From contig UCNG01000014.1 of the NCBI GenBank assembly GCA_900473915.1, forward strand, positions 32,745 through 96,744: a DNA stretch of 64,000 bases, written 5' to 3'. This DNA comes from Hyphomicrobiales bacterium (GTDB taxonomy: Bacteria; Pseudomonadota; Alphaproteobacteria; Rhizobiales; Rhizobiaceae). The notes beneath the pieces were generated by a model. It made no database searches. It was not told the origin of the DNA and saw nothing but the letters and a program-made list of their open reading frames with translations. This document shows, one piece after another, positions 53,962 to 63,250 of this stretch (positions are counted from its first letter, which is position 1; each line of letters begins with the position of its first letter). A program made the translations under genes and the position numbers.

Positions 53962-54204
53962 ATGCAAATCGTCGATGCTCTGGTCAAAAGGTGCGGCACA
54001 GAAAATTCCTATCAGGTCGAATTCATCGGTGAAGATGGCGAAACTGTTTGCGTTTCCTTCCGCCACGATTCCGAGGAAGAATTGAGCCACCACGACGCCA
54101 TTGCGAGCGCACTTGCTAAGATGGCGCCGCTCACGGCTTACGGTGCCGCGTTTATCAGCATCCTTTCGGCCAACAAGTTGAATACAGCAGCCACCGCTGC
54201 CTGA
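53962..54204 (+). CDS. Small conserved-looking hypothetical protein (80 aa)
   Basis: ATG 53962 follows AAGGAG. The 80-residue product starts MQIVDALVKRCGTENSY, has a mixed beta start and helical end, is acidic, and has no signal or membrane helix. A terminator lies 16 bases after its stop, which supports a real monocistronic gene. I do not recognise the family. Confidence 0.6.
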   Translation: MQIVDALVKRCGTENSYQVEFIGEDGETVCVSFRHDSEEELSHHDAIASALAKMAPLTAYGAAFISILSANKLNTAATAA

Positions 54205-54220
54205 TATTTTCCAGATATAA

Positions 54221-54248
54221 GCCCTGCGATCCAGCCGGACCGCAGGGC
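54221..54248 (+). terminator. Terminator after the small hypothetical gene
   Basis: GCCCTGCG (54221-54228) pairs with CGCAGGGC (54241-54248), with a 12-base loop, and ATTTT follows. Confidence 0.65.
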
Positions 54249-54355
54249 ATTTTGCGTCCGCCCATCTCGCCTTTCAGAACCGGTTTGGGATTGATATCCT
54301 TCCGGAAATTGCCTAGCTGCTTGACAGGAGCGAGGCGATTGACGGAGGCTTGGAC

Positions 54356-55066
54356 ATGAGCGAACTGGCTGATTGGCTATCGGACACCCAACCGATCACA
54401 CGCAAGAACGCGGCGGAAGTCGTGTTCGACGATATTCGCTCGGCCATCACGTCCGGTCGTCTTGCCGTTGGAACCCGCCTGCCCTCCGAAGCCCAACTTG
54501 CTGGCCGTTTCGGTGTCAGTCGTCCCATCGTGCGCGAGGCGCTGCGGTCATTGCAGACGCTGGGCCTCACGCAGACCCGCACGGGCAGCGGCACCTATGT
54601 TCTCAATATATCCCCGGCGAGCGAGCTCAGTTACGGCGGTTACTCGGCCCGCGATCTGATCGAGGCGCGTCCCTTCATTGAAGTGCCAGCGGCGGGCTGG
54701 GCCGCGCTGCGGCGCAATGCCGGGCAACTCGCCCATCTACTTGAGCTTTGCGACAAGATGGATCGCCAGACGGACCCGCAGAAATGGGAACTGCTCGATT
54801 CAGAGTTTCACTGCGCCATTGCCGAAGCCTCCGGAAATGCGGTCTTCACCAAGATCGTGGCGGATGCCCGCGAGGCACTGATCCAGCAGTCCGAGCTGGT
54901 CAACGTGATGTCGGGCCGACGCGAAGCGTCGAATGTCGAGCATCGCCGTATCGCGGAGGCCATCGAGGCCCAGTCGGAAGCCGAAGCCCGCGCTGCCATG
55001 GAAGCGCATCTGAGCAAGGTCCGGACGGCTGTAACGACGATCATCGGCAAGGATGAGATCAGCTAG
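54356..55066 (+). CDS. FadR/GntR-family transcriptional regulator
   Basis: 236 residues from ATG 54356, 7 bases after GGAGG; an in-frame TTG at 54350 overlaps that spacing and is unlikely. The winged helix reads LAVGTRLPSEAQLAGRFGVS and RPIVREALRSLQTLG. The C-terminal FCD domain is all-helical, with metal-ligand-type D and H residues around LLDSEFHCAIAEASGNAVF and VEHRRIAEAI. Such regulators respond to organic acids or sugars. Its target is unclear; the asparagine genes lie 350 bases downstream, and the sugar operon upstream is another candidate. Confidence 0.88.
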   Translation: MSELADWLSDTQPITRKNAAEVVFDDIRSAITSGRLAVGTRLPSEAQLAGRFGVSRPIVREALRSLQTLGLTQTRTGSGTYVLNISPASELSYGGYSARDLIEARPFIEVPAAGWAALRRNAGQLAHLLELCDKMDRQTDPQKWELLDSEFHCAIAEASGNAVFTKIVADAREALIQQSELVNVMSGRREASNVEHRRIAEAIEAQSEAEARAAMEAHLSKVRTAVTTIIGKDEIS

Positions 55067-55418
55067 GGTCAGGACTACTAATTTTTCCACAGGACTGAAG
55101 CCTGCCATTCGCGTCGACCCTGACCGGAACGCCACTTTCGTGTCGTTTCAGCAAATGCCGATAAAGCTTTCTTCCCACTGAATTTTTCGTCGTCGATAGA
55201 TTCCGTGCAGCACATACGAAGCTTGTGTGCTGGCGTAGAATACTTGACGCGCGTTCTGCGATATGCGTTAAAACCGCCCGCATAACCTGTCATGCAGCTT
55301 TACAGAATACCCACTCAATAGGGATGCATTCCATATCCATTGAATGACCGGCGGCGCGCCCTAATTTGCCTTGTAGCCGAACGGTCGCCTGTCGAAACAG
55401 CGCTCTCAGGGAGGAGCA
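55067..55418. other. Intergenic region between the FadR-type gene and ansP
   Basis: 352 bp without a supported gene. Two short overlapping frames on the minus strand (71 and 74 codons) have no ribosome site and unconvincing composition. It presumably holds the ansP promoter. Confidence 0.4.
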
Positions 55419-56888
55419 ATGCCGATCGAAACCATGAAGGCCGCGCCGGCCAAACGTGACGTATTCATTGAAGAAGATCGCGGCTATCACAAAGCCCTGA
55501 GGCCAAGGCAAATCCAGATGATCGCCATTGGCGGTGCAATCGGAACCGGGCTCTTTCTTGGCGCTGGCGGCCGTCTGGCTTTGGCAGGCCCGGCTCTGGT
55601 TTTCGTCTATGCCTTGTGCGGCTTCTTTGCGTTTCTGGTTCTGCGGGCCTTGGGCGAGCTTATCATGCATCGCCCCAGCTCCGGCTCGTTCGTCTCCTAT
55701 GCCCGCGAATTCTACGGCGAGAAGCTGGCTTTCGTGGCAGGCTGGATGTACTGGCTCAACTGGGCCATGACATCGGTCGCCGACGTGACGGCTGTGGCGC
55801 TCTACATGAATTTCTTCAAGCACTATGTGCCTTGGCTGCAAGGCATCGACCAATGGATATTCGCCCTGACGGCGCTTGTCATCGTTCTGGCGATGAACCT
55901 CATGTCGGTCAAAGTGTTCGGCGAACTGGAATTCTGGTTCAGTCTCGTCAAGGTCATCGCGCTCATGACCTTCCTGATCGTCGGCATTTACTTTGTCGTT
56001 TCCGGCACGCCAATCGACGGTCATCCAGCCGGATTCAGCATCATTACAGATAGCGGCGGCCTGTTTCCGAACGGCATATTGCCTGCCTTCGTCATCATAC
56101 AAGGCGTGGTTTTCGCCTATGCATCCATTGAGTTGCTGGGCACCACGGCAGGCGAAACCGAAGACCCGCGCGAAGTCATGCCACGGGCAATCCGCACCGT
56201 GGTCTTCCGCCTGCTCGTCTTTTATGTGGGTTCGGTTCTGCTGCTTTCGCTGCTTCTTCCCTACACCGCCTATTCCGCTGGCGAGAGCCCGTTTGTGACC
56301 TTCTTCGGCAAGATCGGCGTCGAAGGGGCAGATATTATCATGAACCTCGTCGTGCTGACCGCAGTTCTGTCATCGCTGAATGCCGGGCTTTATTCCACCG
56401 GGCGCATCCTGCATTCCATGGCGGTATCCGGCTCCGCTCCTGCATCCCTGGCCAGGATGAACAGGAACGGCGTCCCCTATATGGGCATTGCAGTTACCGC
56501 CGTCGTCACCGTTATCGGCGTTATCCTCAATGCCGTCGTGCCTGCGGAAGCATTCGAAATCGCGCTCAATCTCTCTGCCCTTGGTATTATCACGGCATGG
56601 GGCGTCATCGTCCTTTGCCAGCTGAAACTGTGGCATCTTGCACGTCGCGGCGAGATAGCGCGACCGGATTTCCGCATGTTCGGCGCACCCTATACCGGCA
56701 TTCTTACGCTCGCCTTCCTGCTCGGCGTGCTTGTCCTGATGGCGCTCGACTATCCGGTCGGCACCTTGACGATTGGTTCACTGGCGATCATCGGGCCTGC
56801 CCTCATCCTCGGCTGGTATCTGATGCGTGAGCGCATCCATCGACTTGCTGCTGAACGTGCTGTAGACGCCAGCATTCGGGGTAAGTGA
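55419..56888 (+). CDS. ansP: L-asparagine permease (APC family)
   Basis: 489 residues with about twelve transmembrane helices. The first helix carries [18 protein letters not shown], the amino-acid/polyamine permease signature. [26 protein letters not shown] and [13 protein letters not shown] closely follow E. coli AnsP from memory. ATG 55419 follows GGGAGGAGCA. It overlaps or abuts the asparaginase gene, so the operon should import asparagine and hydrolyse it to aspartate and ammonia. Confidence 0.88.
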   Translation: MPIETMKAAPAKRDVFIEEDRGYHKALRPRQIQMIAIGGAIGTGLFLGAGGRLALAGPALVFVYALCGFFAFLVLRALGELIMHRPSSGSFVSYAREFYGEKLAFVAGWMYWLNWAMTSVADVTAVALYMNFFKHYVPWLQGIDQWIFALTALVIVLAMNLMSVKVFGELEFWFSLVKVIALMTFLIVGIYFVVSGTPIDGHPAGFSIITDSGGLFPNGILPAFVIIQGVVFAYASIELLGTTAGETEDPREVMPRAIRTVVFRLLVFYVGSVLLLSLLLPYTAYSAGESPFVTFFGKIGVEGADIIMNLVVLTAVLSSLNAGLYSTGRILHSMAVSGSAPASLARMNRNGVPYMGIAVTAVVTVIGVILNAVVPAEAFEIALNLSALGIITAWGVIVLCQLKLWHLARRGEIARPDFRMFGAPYTGILTLAFLLGVLVLMALDYPVGTLTIGSLAIIGPALILGWYLMRERIHRLAAERAVDASIRGK

Positions 56889-56902
56889 GAGGATTCGGAA
56901 TT

Positions 56903-57841
56903 ATGTCGCCTGCAAAGCCTTCCATCATATTGATCGCCACTGGCGGCACCATCGCCAGCAAGCGTGGGGAAGACGGAGCAAGCACACCTGTCCTGTCCGG
57001 TGAGGACCTGCTGGAATTCGTGCCCGGCCTAGATGCAGACCTGCGTCCCGTCAATTTGATGGCGAAGGATTCCGCCTGCCTCACCCTGTCGGACATGCAG
57101 CGCATCAGCGATGCCGTCGATTCCGGCCTGAAGGATGGCGAAGTCGATGGCGTCGTCGTCCTGCACGGAACGGACGCAATGGAAGAAACCGCGTTACTGG
57201 TGCATCTGCAGCACCGCATCGGCAAGCCGGTGATCTTCACCGGCGCGCAGTTTACCGCCGATCATCCTCAGGCAGATGGGCCGGAAAACCTCGCCGCCGC
57301 CATTCGCCTCGCCTGCGATCCGGCCAACGCAGATAAAGGCGTGCTTGTCGCCTTTGGCGGTCGGGTCGTCCCTGCCTGGGGCGCATACAAGTTCAGCAGC
57401 GACAGCGCCGACGCCTTCCGGTCGGCCCGTCTGATCGAAACCCAGAGCCCGGTGCTGGCCGCTCCTGTCGGTGATCGGCGTATCGATACGATAGCCATCT
57501 ATCCGGGTTGCGACGCCCTCCATATCGAAGCGAGCATAACAGCCGGCGCCAGCGGCATCGTGCTTGCGGCGCTCGGTTCGGGCAATGCCACGCCTTGCGT
57601 TGTCGAAGCGGTCCGTGAGTGTTCGCGCCGCGATATTCCGGTCGTGGTTTCAAGCCGCGTGCCGGAGGGATTGCTGGTTCCCGGCTATGGCGGCGGCGGC
57701 GGCGGATATGATCTCGCCGATGCGGGAGCCATCCACGCGCATACGCTTCGCCCCGGCCAGGCCCGCATTCTGCTCGCCGCGCTGATCGCCAGCGGCAACT
57801 CCTCAGATGCAATGGTCAGCGCTTTCAGCGACTATCGATAA
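56903..57841 (+). CDS. Asparaginase (L-asparagine amidohydrolase)
   Basis: 312 residues from ATG 56903, after GAGAGGAT; a GTG at 56885 inside the ansP stop is possible. Both active-site motifs are present: IATGGTIASKRG with the nucleophile threonine, and VVLHGTDAMEETA with the Thr-Asp pair. There is no clear signal peptide, so it should act in the cytoplasm (type I-like). It probably hydrolyses the asparagine imported by the permease encoded immediately upstream. Confidence 0.9.
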   Translation: MSPAKPSIILIATGGTIASKRGEDGASTPVLSGEDLLEFVPGLDADLRPVNLMAKDSACLTLSDMQRISDAVDSGLKDGEVDGVVVLHGTDAMEETALLVHLQHRIGKPVIFTGAQFTADHPQADGPENLAAAIRLACDPANADKGVLVAFGGRVVPAWGAYKFSSDSADAFRSARLIETQSPVLAAPVGDRRIDTIAIYPGCDALHIEASITAGASGIVLAALGSGNATPCVVEAVRECSRRDIPVVVSSRVPEGLLVPGYGGGGGGYDLADAGAIHAHTLRPGQARILLAALIASGNSSDAMVSAFSDYR

Positions 57842-57847
57842 AATGGT

Positions 57848-58630
57848 TCAGCTCGGAAACTGGCGGTAGCATTCTTCCGCCACTTGCCGCAGCCGTTCGC
57901 GTGATATTTCGCCGCTCACTGCATAACCCAGATCGTTGTCGATCCAGTAGAAGGTTTCGACACCGTCGCTCGAAGCGAACCGGAAGCTCGTATCGCGATT
58001 TTCCGCGTTACGGCCGACAATCACCGAAAGGCGTTTTCCAGCCTCGTCCTCATACATGAAGAAAGCGCCCGCTTTGCCGCCAACCGGCAACAGACGCCCG
58101 CCGACAAGCTGGAAACCAAGCGAGCGGAGATCGGGAACACGAAGATCGGCTATGTCGAGCCTTTTGCCGAGCCACGTCGCCAGATGCGCCTCTTCATTGG
58201 AAAACACCTCGACCGGATGCCGCACTTCACTGGCATAGACAAGATAAGCCGCCTGAGCCTGCTCCGGCAGGGTTTGCATGCTGGCTAGTTGCGGACCATT
58301 ATCCGCAAACAGGCGCGAACCAGCAAAGCCGCCCGCGCCACCGACCAACAAGGCAGCAAGAACAGCTGCGGCAACTGCTCCGCGATAGTTTCGTGACTGG
58401 CGACGGCCGACTGAATGGATTAATGCGGCATCGTCGTTCCGTGCTTCGGCATAACCGGAAAAGAGTTGCCTGATACCTTCGTTCTGCCTGCGCCATTCCG
58501 CAACCAGCGCGGTCTGTTCGGGATCGTTCTCAAGAAATGCGGCAATGCGCGCATGTTCGTCTTCAGACAATTGCCCATCGACAAAGCCATGCAGTTCCGC
58601 TTCGGTTATGGGAGAATTGCGTTCTGTCAT
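57848..58630 (-). CDS. Transmembrane anti-sigma factor
   Basis: 260 residues. The N-terminal cytoplasmic part (ITEAELHGFVDGQLSEDEHARI) matches anti-sigma N-domains of the RsiW/ChrR-like sort but lacks the full HxxxCxxC zinc motif. One transmembrane helix (AVAAAVLAALLVGGAGGFAG) covers about residues 83-105. The periplasmic C-domain of about 150 residues presumably senses envelope or oxidative stress. Its ATG overlaps the sigma gene stop by 4 bases, the usual arrangement of a regulator and its target. Confidence 0.86.
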   Translation of the reverse strand: MTERNSPITEAELHGFVDGQLSEDEHARIAAFLENDPEQTALVAEWRRQNEGIRQLFSGYAEARNDDAALIHSVGRRQSRNYRGAVAAAVLAALLVGGAGGFAGSRLFADNGPQLASMQTLPEQAQAAYLVYASEVRHPVEVFSNEEAHLATWLGKRLDIADLRVPDLRSLGFQLVGGRLLPVGGKAGAFFMYEDEAGKRLSVIVGRNAENRDTSFRFASSDGVETFYWIDNDLGYAVSGEISRERLRQVAEECYRQFPS

Positions 58631-59178
58631 CGGTTTCTCCGAAGCGTAACGATATTCGAGCCGCTCATATATTCGGTCAGGCGATGGCGTGCCCGCGACA
58701 GCCGCGACATGACCGTCCCGACAGGTATGCCCAGCATTTCCGCCGCCTCGCCATAGCTGTAACCTTCGACCACAACAAGCATCAGCACCGCGCGGTGGTC
58801 TTCCGGCAGGGTATTGATCGCTTCTTCAAGCTGTTGCAACTGGAACGGATCGGTTTCCGCCGCCGCGACACTGACATTTTCGGCAGCATCGAGCGTTTCA
58901 TGCCGGGTCCGCGCCCGGCTTTTATAGCTGTTGCGATAAAGGTTGGTCATCATCGTGAGTATCCACCCACGCAAATTGAGGCCGCGCCACTGGCCGCGTC
59001 GGGACAGCGCCTTCGCCACACAGTCCTGCAAGAGATCTTCGCCTTCGGCATCGGATTTCGCAAGGCTGCGCGAATAGCGCCGCATGACCGGCAGGAGGGC
59101 CAGAAGCTGGCCCTCGAAAGTTTCGGGAGCGGGATGGCTCACATCGGCCTCAAGGCTTTGCGACGTGCCAGACTCCAT
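58627..59178 (-). CDS. ECF-type RNA polymerase sigma factor
   Basis: 183 residues. Region 2 reads AEGEDLLQDCVAKALSR with LNLRGWILTMMTNLYRN; region 4 reads LPEDHRAVLMLVVVEGYSY and GIPVGTVMSRLSRARHRL. ATG 59178 lies inside the end of the COG4315 gene; a GTG at 59142, after TTGAGG and 7 bases past that gene's stop, is a serious alternative start. The three genes form one operon, so the small secreted protein may be part of the same stress response. Confidence 0.9.
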   Translation of the reverse strand: MESGTSQSLEADVSHPAPETFEGQLLALLPVMRRYSRSLAKSDAEGEDLLQDCVAKALSRRGQWRGLNLRGWILTMMTNLYRNSYKSRARTRHETLDAAENVSVAAAETDPFQLQQLEEAINTLPEDHRAVLMLVVVEGYSYGEAAEMLGIPVGTVMSRLSRARHRLTEYMSGSNIVTLRRNR

Positions 59179-59530
59179 TAACGCCGTCTCCAGTCACGTC
59201 GCCGGGCTTCTTGTCCTTTACCCAGTAATAGAGCGGCATTCCGTCTTTCGCCCATTGCTCGTTGCCATCCTTGCGCTTGACCAGCGTATACGCGCCGGAA
59301 GCCTTGGCTCCCTTCATCGCCAGGAAGGGCGGCCAGTTTTTCGCACATTTATCATAGCAGTAGGATTCGTCCTTGCTATCCTTATCGAAAGTATAGAGCG
59401 TCATGTCCTTGGCGCCCGCCAGAACCTGTCCCTTCGAGCTTTCCATCGTCTTGACGGATGGCGCAGCCAGAGCGGCTGATGCCGCCACGGTTGCTATTGT
59501 CAGTACGGACATAAAACCAAGCGTTTTCAT
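59150..59530 (-). CDS. Small secreted COG4315-type protein
   Basis: 126 residues from ATG 59530, after TGAGG. A signal peptide (MSVLTIATVAASAALA) leads to a repeat-like fold with LYTFDKDSKDESYCYDKCAKNWPPF split as LYTFDKD, then SYCYDKCAKNWPPF, and again PLYYWVKDKKPGD: the pattern of the secreted-repeat lipoprotein family COG4315, here without a lipobox. The two cysteines are spaced for a disulfide or ligand site. Function is unknown; it leads the sigma/anti-sigma operon. Confidence 0.85.
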   Translation of the reverse strand: MKTLGFMSVLTIATVAASAALAAPSVKTMESSKGQVLAGAKDMTLYTFDKDSKDESYCYDKCAKNWPPFLAMKGAKASGAYTLVKRKDGNEQWAKDGMPLYYWVKDKKPGDVTGDGVNGVWHVAKP

Positions 59531-59629
59531 GATTTGCCTCACAAGGGTTCCAATCGCGACATGCGATATGAAAGTAAGACAATCCGCACCCACGATTTAT
59601 TCCCGAAGCCGCGAATTTTTTTATAGAGT

Positions 59630-60286
59630 TTAGAACAGCCGCAGCTTGCGGGCATGAAAAGCCTCGGCATAAGCCTCGGGCGCACGGCACTCCATGCCGC
59701 GCAGCCGGCCAAGCCCGCGAAAGGTTTCCGCGTCGAACCAATCCTTGGAGCGCTGGGTGCCGAAGTGCTTCATCAACAGTTCGATCTTGCGATCCATGAT
59801 CGTTGCTGGCAGTGCCGAATAGGCGTTGGGCTGTCCGAGGTCGCCATCCCATTTCGGGATTTCATATTCAAGGATCACCTGATCGCGAAACAGGTTCCAT
59901 GTCAGTTCGTTGACGGTGCGGTGGTCCTGATGGGCATCGCCATGGCGATGGGTGAAGACCATATCCGGCTGTCCTCGCCCGCGCTGTTCGATCAGCCATT
60001 GCTTGATCTCACGACCCTGTGCCGGAAAATAACTATCCTCGAAAGAGGCAAGATGGATGTTGAAGCTGTCCGCCCCGCGCAGAAAATCGCGTGCGGAAGC
60101 TTCGGCCTCTGCCCGCCTTTCCTCGGTTCCCGACAGCACGCACCATTCCACATGCAGCGACGTGCCGCTCCCGATCAGGCTCAAAAGCGTGCCGCCGCAA
60201 CCGATCTCGATATCGTCGGAATGCGCGCCCAGACAAAGCAGCTGTAGCGGACGCTTGGGATTTGCCAGCGAACGCAGGTCGATCAT
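59630..60286 (-). CDS. PIG-L family deacetylase
   Basis: 218 residues. LCLGAHSDDIEIGCGGTLL is the AHPDDxE zinc motif in a Ser variant, and VFTHRHGDAHQDHRTVNEL supplies the remaining His ligands. Members remove acetyl groups from N-acetyl-sugars. Its ATG overlaps the cytidylyltransferase stop by 4 bases, so it belongs to the nucleotide-sugar cluster, and it probably deacetylates an amino-sugar intermediate. Confidence 0.88.
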   Translation of the reverse strand: MIDLRSLANPKRPLQLLCLGAHSDDIEIGCGGTLLSLIGSGTSLHVEWCVLSGTEERRAEAEASARDFLRGADSFNIHLASFEDSYFPAQGREIKQWLIEQRGRGQPDMVFTHRHGDAHQDHRTVNELTWNLFRDQVILEYEIPKWDGDLGQPNAYSALPATIMDRKIELLMKHFGTQRSKDWFDAETFRGLGRLRGMECRAPEAYAEAFHARKLRLF

Positions 60287-61092
60287 AGCGCTATCGCGAT
60301 ATTGGCCGCACGGCGTTCCGCCTTGTGTCTTTTCCAGGGCATGTCGCCCTTTTCCACCATGTCCTCAAGCGTCTGCCAGTCGCGCAGCGTGTCCATGGAG
60401 CGCCAGAAGCCCTCATATTTATAGGCCATCAACTGGTTTTCGGCGATCAGGCGACCGAAGGGCTCCAGCACCAGTTCCTCGCCTTCGCGCATATAGTCGA
60501 AGATTTCCTTGCGGAAGAGGAAATAGCCGCCATTGATCCAGATGTCCGATGTGTTCGACGTTCGGAAAGCCCGCACGTCGCCGCCTTCGGCAATATCGGC
60601 AAGGTGATAGGTCAGCGGCGGACGGACGGCGAGGAAACAGGCAATCTTGCCACTGGCGCGGAAACGCTCAGTCATGTCATCGAGGTCGACATCGCTGAGG
60701 CCATCGCTGTAATTGGCGAGGAAGATATCCTCGTTCGCCACATGGGACCGGGCGCTCCACAGCCTCTCGCCGATATTGCGCCAGATGCCTGTATCGAGCA
60801 GCGTCACGCTCCAGTCGCGATCCACTTCCTCAAGCAGTTGCACATTGCGTCCCCCGTCGGAAACCACGCAATCCGCGAAGGTCTGCGGGCGGATGGTCAG
60901 GAAGAAATCCTTCACGACATTGGCCTTGTAGCCGAGGCAGAGAACGAAGTCGTTGTGCCCGTAATCGCTGTAATATTCCATGACGTGATGCAGGATGGGC
61001 TGATGGCCGAGCGGGATCATCGGCTTCGGGATAGTCTCCGAATATTCGCGGATTCTGGTTCCAAGACCGCCGCAGAACAGTACGACTTTCAT
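60283..61092 (-). CDS. rfbF: Sugar-phosphate nucleotidyltransferase, probably glucose-1-phosphate cytidylyltransferase
   Basis: 269 residues. The N-terminal VLFCGGLGTRIREYSET with PKPMIPLGHQPILHHVMEYY is the nucleotidyltransferase signature, most like RfbF. NYSDGLSDVDLDDM holds the acidic metal-binding site, and INGGYFLFRKEIFDYM matches the second half. It should make CDP-glucose, the entry to CDP-dideoxysugars. Base specificity is not certain. It lies 2 bases after the C-methyltransferase gene. Confidence 0.75.
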   Translation of the reverse strand: MKVVLFCGGLGTRIREYSETIPKPMIPLGHQPILHHVMEYYSDYGHNDFVLCLGYKANVVKDFFLTIRPQTFADCVVSDGGRNVQLLEEVDRDWSVTLLDTGIWRNIGERLWSARSHVANEDIFLANYSDGLSDVDLDDMTERFRASGKIACFLAVRPPLTYHLADIAEGGDVRAFRTSNTSDIWINGGYFLFRKEIFDYMREGEELVLEPFGRLIAENQLMAYKYEGFWRSMDTLRDWQTLEDMVEKGDMPWKRHKAERRAANIAIAL

Positions 61093-61094
61093 GA

Positions 61095-62396
61095 TTACCG
61101 CTCCTCTGTGAGTAGTGCCGGATCAATCAACGTGACGTGCGGAATGGGAATGATGAACTTGGCGCCCCATTCGACCACGTGCTGCATCTGCCTGATGATC
61201 TCGTCCTTGAAATTCCACGGCAGGATGAGAATGTAATCGGGCCGGTATTTGTCGATGGCCGATACATCGTAGATCGGGATGTGCATGCCCGGCGTGAAAC
61301 GCCCATGCTTATAGGGATTGCGGTCGACGGTGAAATCCAGAAAGTCCGTGCCGATGCCGCAATAGTTCAAAAGCGTGTTGCCCTTGCCCGGCGCGCCATA
61401 ACCGCAGATGCGTTTTCCCGCATTCTTGGCCGCGATCAGGAAGGACAGAAGATCGCGCTTGGTACGCCGCGTCTTTTCGGCGAACTGTTGATAAGTCGAA
61501 ATCTCGTTGAGGCCGAAACTCTCCTCGCGCTTCAAAAGGGCGGCCACACGCGGCCCCGCCTTCCGCTTGCTGCTATTATGGGCAAGATAGACCCGCAACG
61601 ACCCGCCATGGGTCGGCAGTTCCTCCACGTCAATGACCTTGAGGTGATGGCGATGCGCCATGTAGCGGATTGTCAGCAATGAGAAATACGAGAAATGCTC
61701 GTGATAGATCGTATCGAACTGGTTCTGTTCGATCAGGTTGGCCAGATGCGGAAACTCCAGCGTGATCACGCCTTCCGGTTTCAACAGCAGCTGCAGGCCG
61801 CGCACAAAGTCATTGAGATCAGGCACTTGCGCCAGAACGTTGTTGCCGATCAGGAGGTCGGCCTTGCGGCCTGCGCCCACCAGTTCGGCGGCAAGCGTCG
61901 ACCCGAAAAAGTCCACGCGCGTCGGCACACCCTTGGCAATAGCGGTTTCCGCTACATTGGCCGCCGGTTCGATACCGAGGATCGGGATGCCCTTCGGCAG
62001 AAAATGCTGCAACAGATAGCCGTCATTGCTGGCGATCTCGACCACGAAGCTGTTTTCGTTCAGCCCCAGCCGCTCGGTTATCTCATCGCAATAGGTCTTC
62101 GCATGGCTGACCCAACTGGTCGCGAAGGATGAGAAATAGGCATATTCCGTGAAAATTTCGGCAGGCGAGAAATATTCCTTCAGCTGCACCAGATAACAAT
62201 GGTCGCAGACAAGCGCATAGAGCGGGTAATAAGGCTCCATACGGTCGAGGCGATCCGCCGTGATGAAGCTCTCGCAGGGCGGTGACATGCCGAGATCGAC
62301 GAAGGTGTGCTTGAGTAGTTTACCGCACAGGCGACAACCGGTTTGCTCTTGCGCCATGCTCGTGCTCCGCGAAAAATCCGGCGTCTGGATGGTCAT
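61095..62396 (-). CDS. Sugar C-methyltransferase (class I, zinc-binding N-domain)
   Basis: 433 residues from ATG 62396, after GAGGAA. The N-terminal zinc motif CRLCGKLL with CDHCYLVQL, the SAM domain VVEIASNDGYLLQHF with GIEPAANVAETA, and the C-terminal domain with ICGYGAPGKGNTLLNYC give the three-part layout of TylC3/NovU-type enzymes that methylate carbon 3 of nucleotide-keto-sugars. This points to a branched-chain sugar as the cluster's product. Confidence 0.9.
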   Translation of the reverse strand: MTIQTPDFSRSTSMAQEQTGCRLCGKLLKHTFVDLGMSPPCESFITADRLDRMEPYYPLYALVCDHCYLVQLKEYFSPAEIFTEYAYFSSFATSWVSHAKTYCDEITERLGLNENSFVVEIASNDGYLLQHFLPKGIPILGIEPAANVAETAIAKGVPTRVDFFGSTLAAELVGAGRKADLLIGNNVLAQVPDLNDFVRGLQLLLKPEGVITLEFPHLANLIEQNQFDTIYHEHFSYFSLLTIRYMAHRHHLKVIDVEELPTHGGSLRVYLAHNSSKRKAGPRVAALLKREESFGLNEISTYQQFAEKTRRTKRDLLSFLIAAKNAGKRICGYGAPGKGNTLLNYCGIGTDFLDFTVDRNPYKHGRFTPGMHIPIYDVSAIDKYRPDYILILPWNFKDEIIRQMQHVVEWGAKFIIPIPHVTLIDPALLTEER

Positions 62397-62725
62397 ACGT
62401 CATTCCTCGCCTTTTGAACCTGTACGGCCCGCCCCTTGTGGGATTGAACTCCGATCCGCGTCGGATAACCAAAACTACTAAGCAGCCTGAAAATTGCCGA
62501 GACTGTCATGGGGAGCGAGCCGCACATACGATCGGGCGCGACATTCACCGGACGGACTACGCGGCGTAAGCGTGCAATCTTCACCCAATGGCGGCGTGGG
62601 CGTAGCCGCCTACCTCATTCGGACAGCTTGGCCTCATCCGGAAGTCCATTCGGATGCATCGAAGAAGGTTCTATCGCGTGAGCGTCCTGCTGTCAGAATG
62701 CCGATATAGGCAATCGGGGCAAAAC
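62397..62725. other. Divergent intergenic region of the nucleotide-sugar cluster
   Basis: 329 bp between the methyltransferase and epimerase starts. No gene or strong hairpin is seen; it should hold two divergent promoters. An in-frame ATG at 62654 could lengthen the epimerase but gives an atypical basic N-terminus. Confidence 0.4.
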
Positions 62726-63250
62726 ATGCGGTTTACTTCGCTCAACATCGACGGCGCCTGGTCTATCGAACCGGAAAGGCTGGAAGACGAACGCGGCTGG
62801 TTCGCGCGGGTTTATTGCGAGGCCGCATTCGCCGAGCGAAAGATGGAAACGCATTTTCCGCAGCACAGCCTGTCCTTCTCGCGTGAGGAAGGAACATTGC
62901 GCGGCCTTCATTATCAGAGCGAACCGCATTCGGAGACGAAGCTCGTCACCTGCCTGCAAGGGATAATCTGGGATGTTCTGGTCGATCTGCGCCCGCATTC
63001 GCCAACCTATCGGCACTGGACCGGCATGGAACTATCCGCCGAAAACGGCTTGCAGCTTTATATCCCTGAAGGATGCGCGCATGGCTTCCAGACCCTGACG
63101 CCTGATGTTCTCGTGCGTTACATGATCTCAAAGCCCTATGCGCCTGATTATGCTGCGGGTTTGCGCTATGACGATCCGTCGCTTGGCATACCTTGGCCGA
63201 GCAGGCCGAGCGTCATTTCCGAAAAGGATCTGGCGTGGCCGCTTCTTTGA
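62726..63250 (+). CDS. rfbC: RfbC-like nucleotide-sugar 3,5-epimerase
   Basis: 174 residues from ATG 62726, the usual length for RmlC proteins. GTLRGLHYQ carries the catalytic His, LVTCLQGIIWDVLVDLR the cupin strands, and YIPEGCAHGFQTL the conserved loop. It epimerises a 4-keto-6-deoxy-sugar nucleotide; with a cytidylyl- rather than thymidylyltransferase nearby the nucleotide may be CDP. Its 3' end overlaps the convergent DUF4910 gene by 38 bases. Confidence 0.88.
   Translation: MRFTSLNIDGAWSIEPERLEDERGWFARVYCEAAFAERKMETHFPQHSLSFSREEGTLRGLHYQSEPHSETKLVTCLQGIIWDVLVDLRPHSPTYRHWTGMELSAENGLQLYIPEGCAHGFQTLTPDVLVRYMISKPYAPDYAAGLRYDDPSLGIPWPSRPSVISEKDLAWPLL

Noticed and set aside
55059-55293. Two overlapping short minus-strand frames downstream of the FadR-type gene
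   Set aside because: No ribosome site, competing frames and no recognisable protein features.
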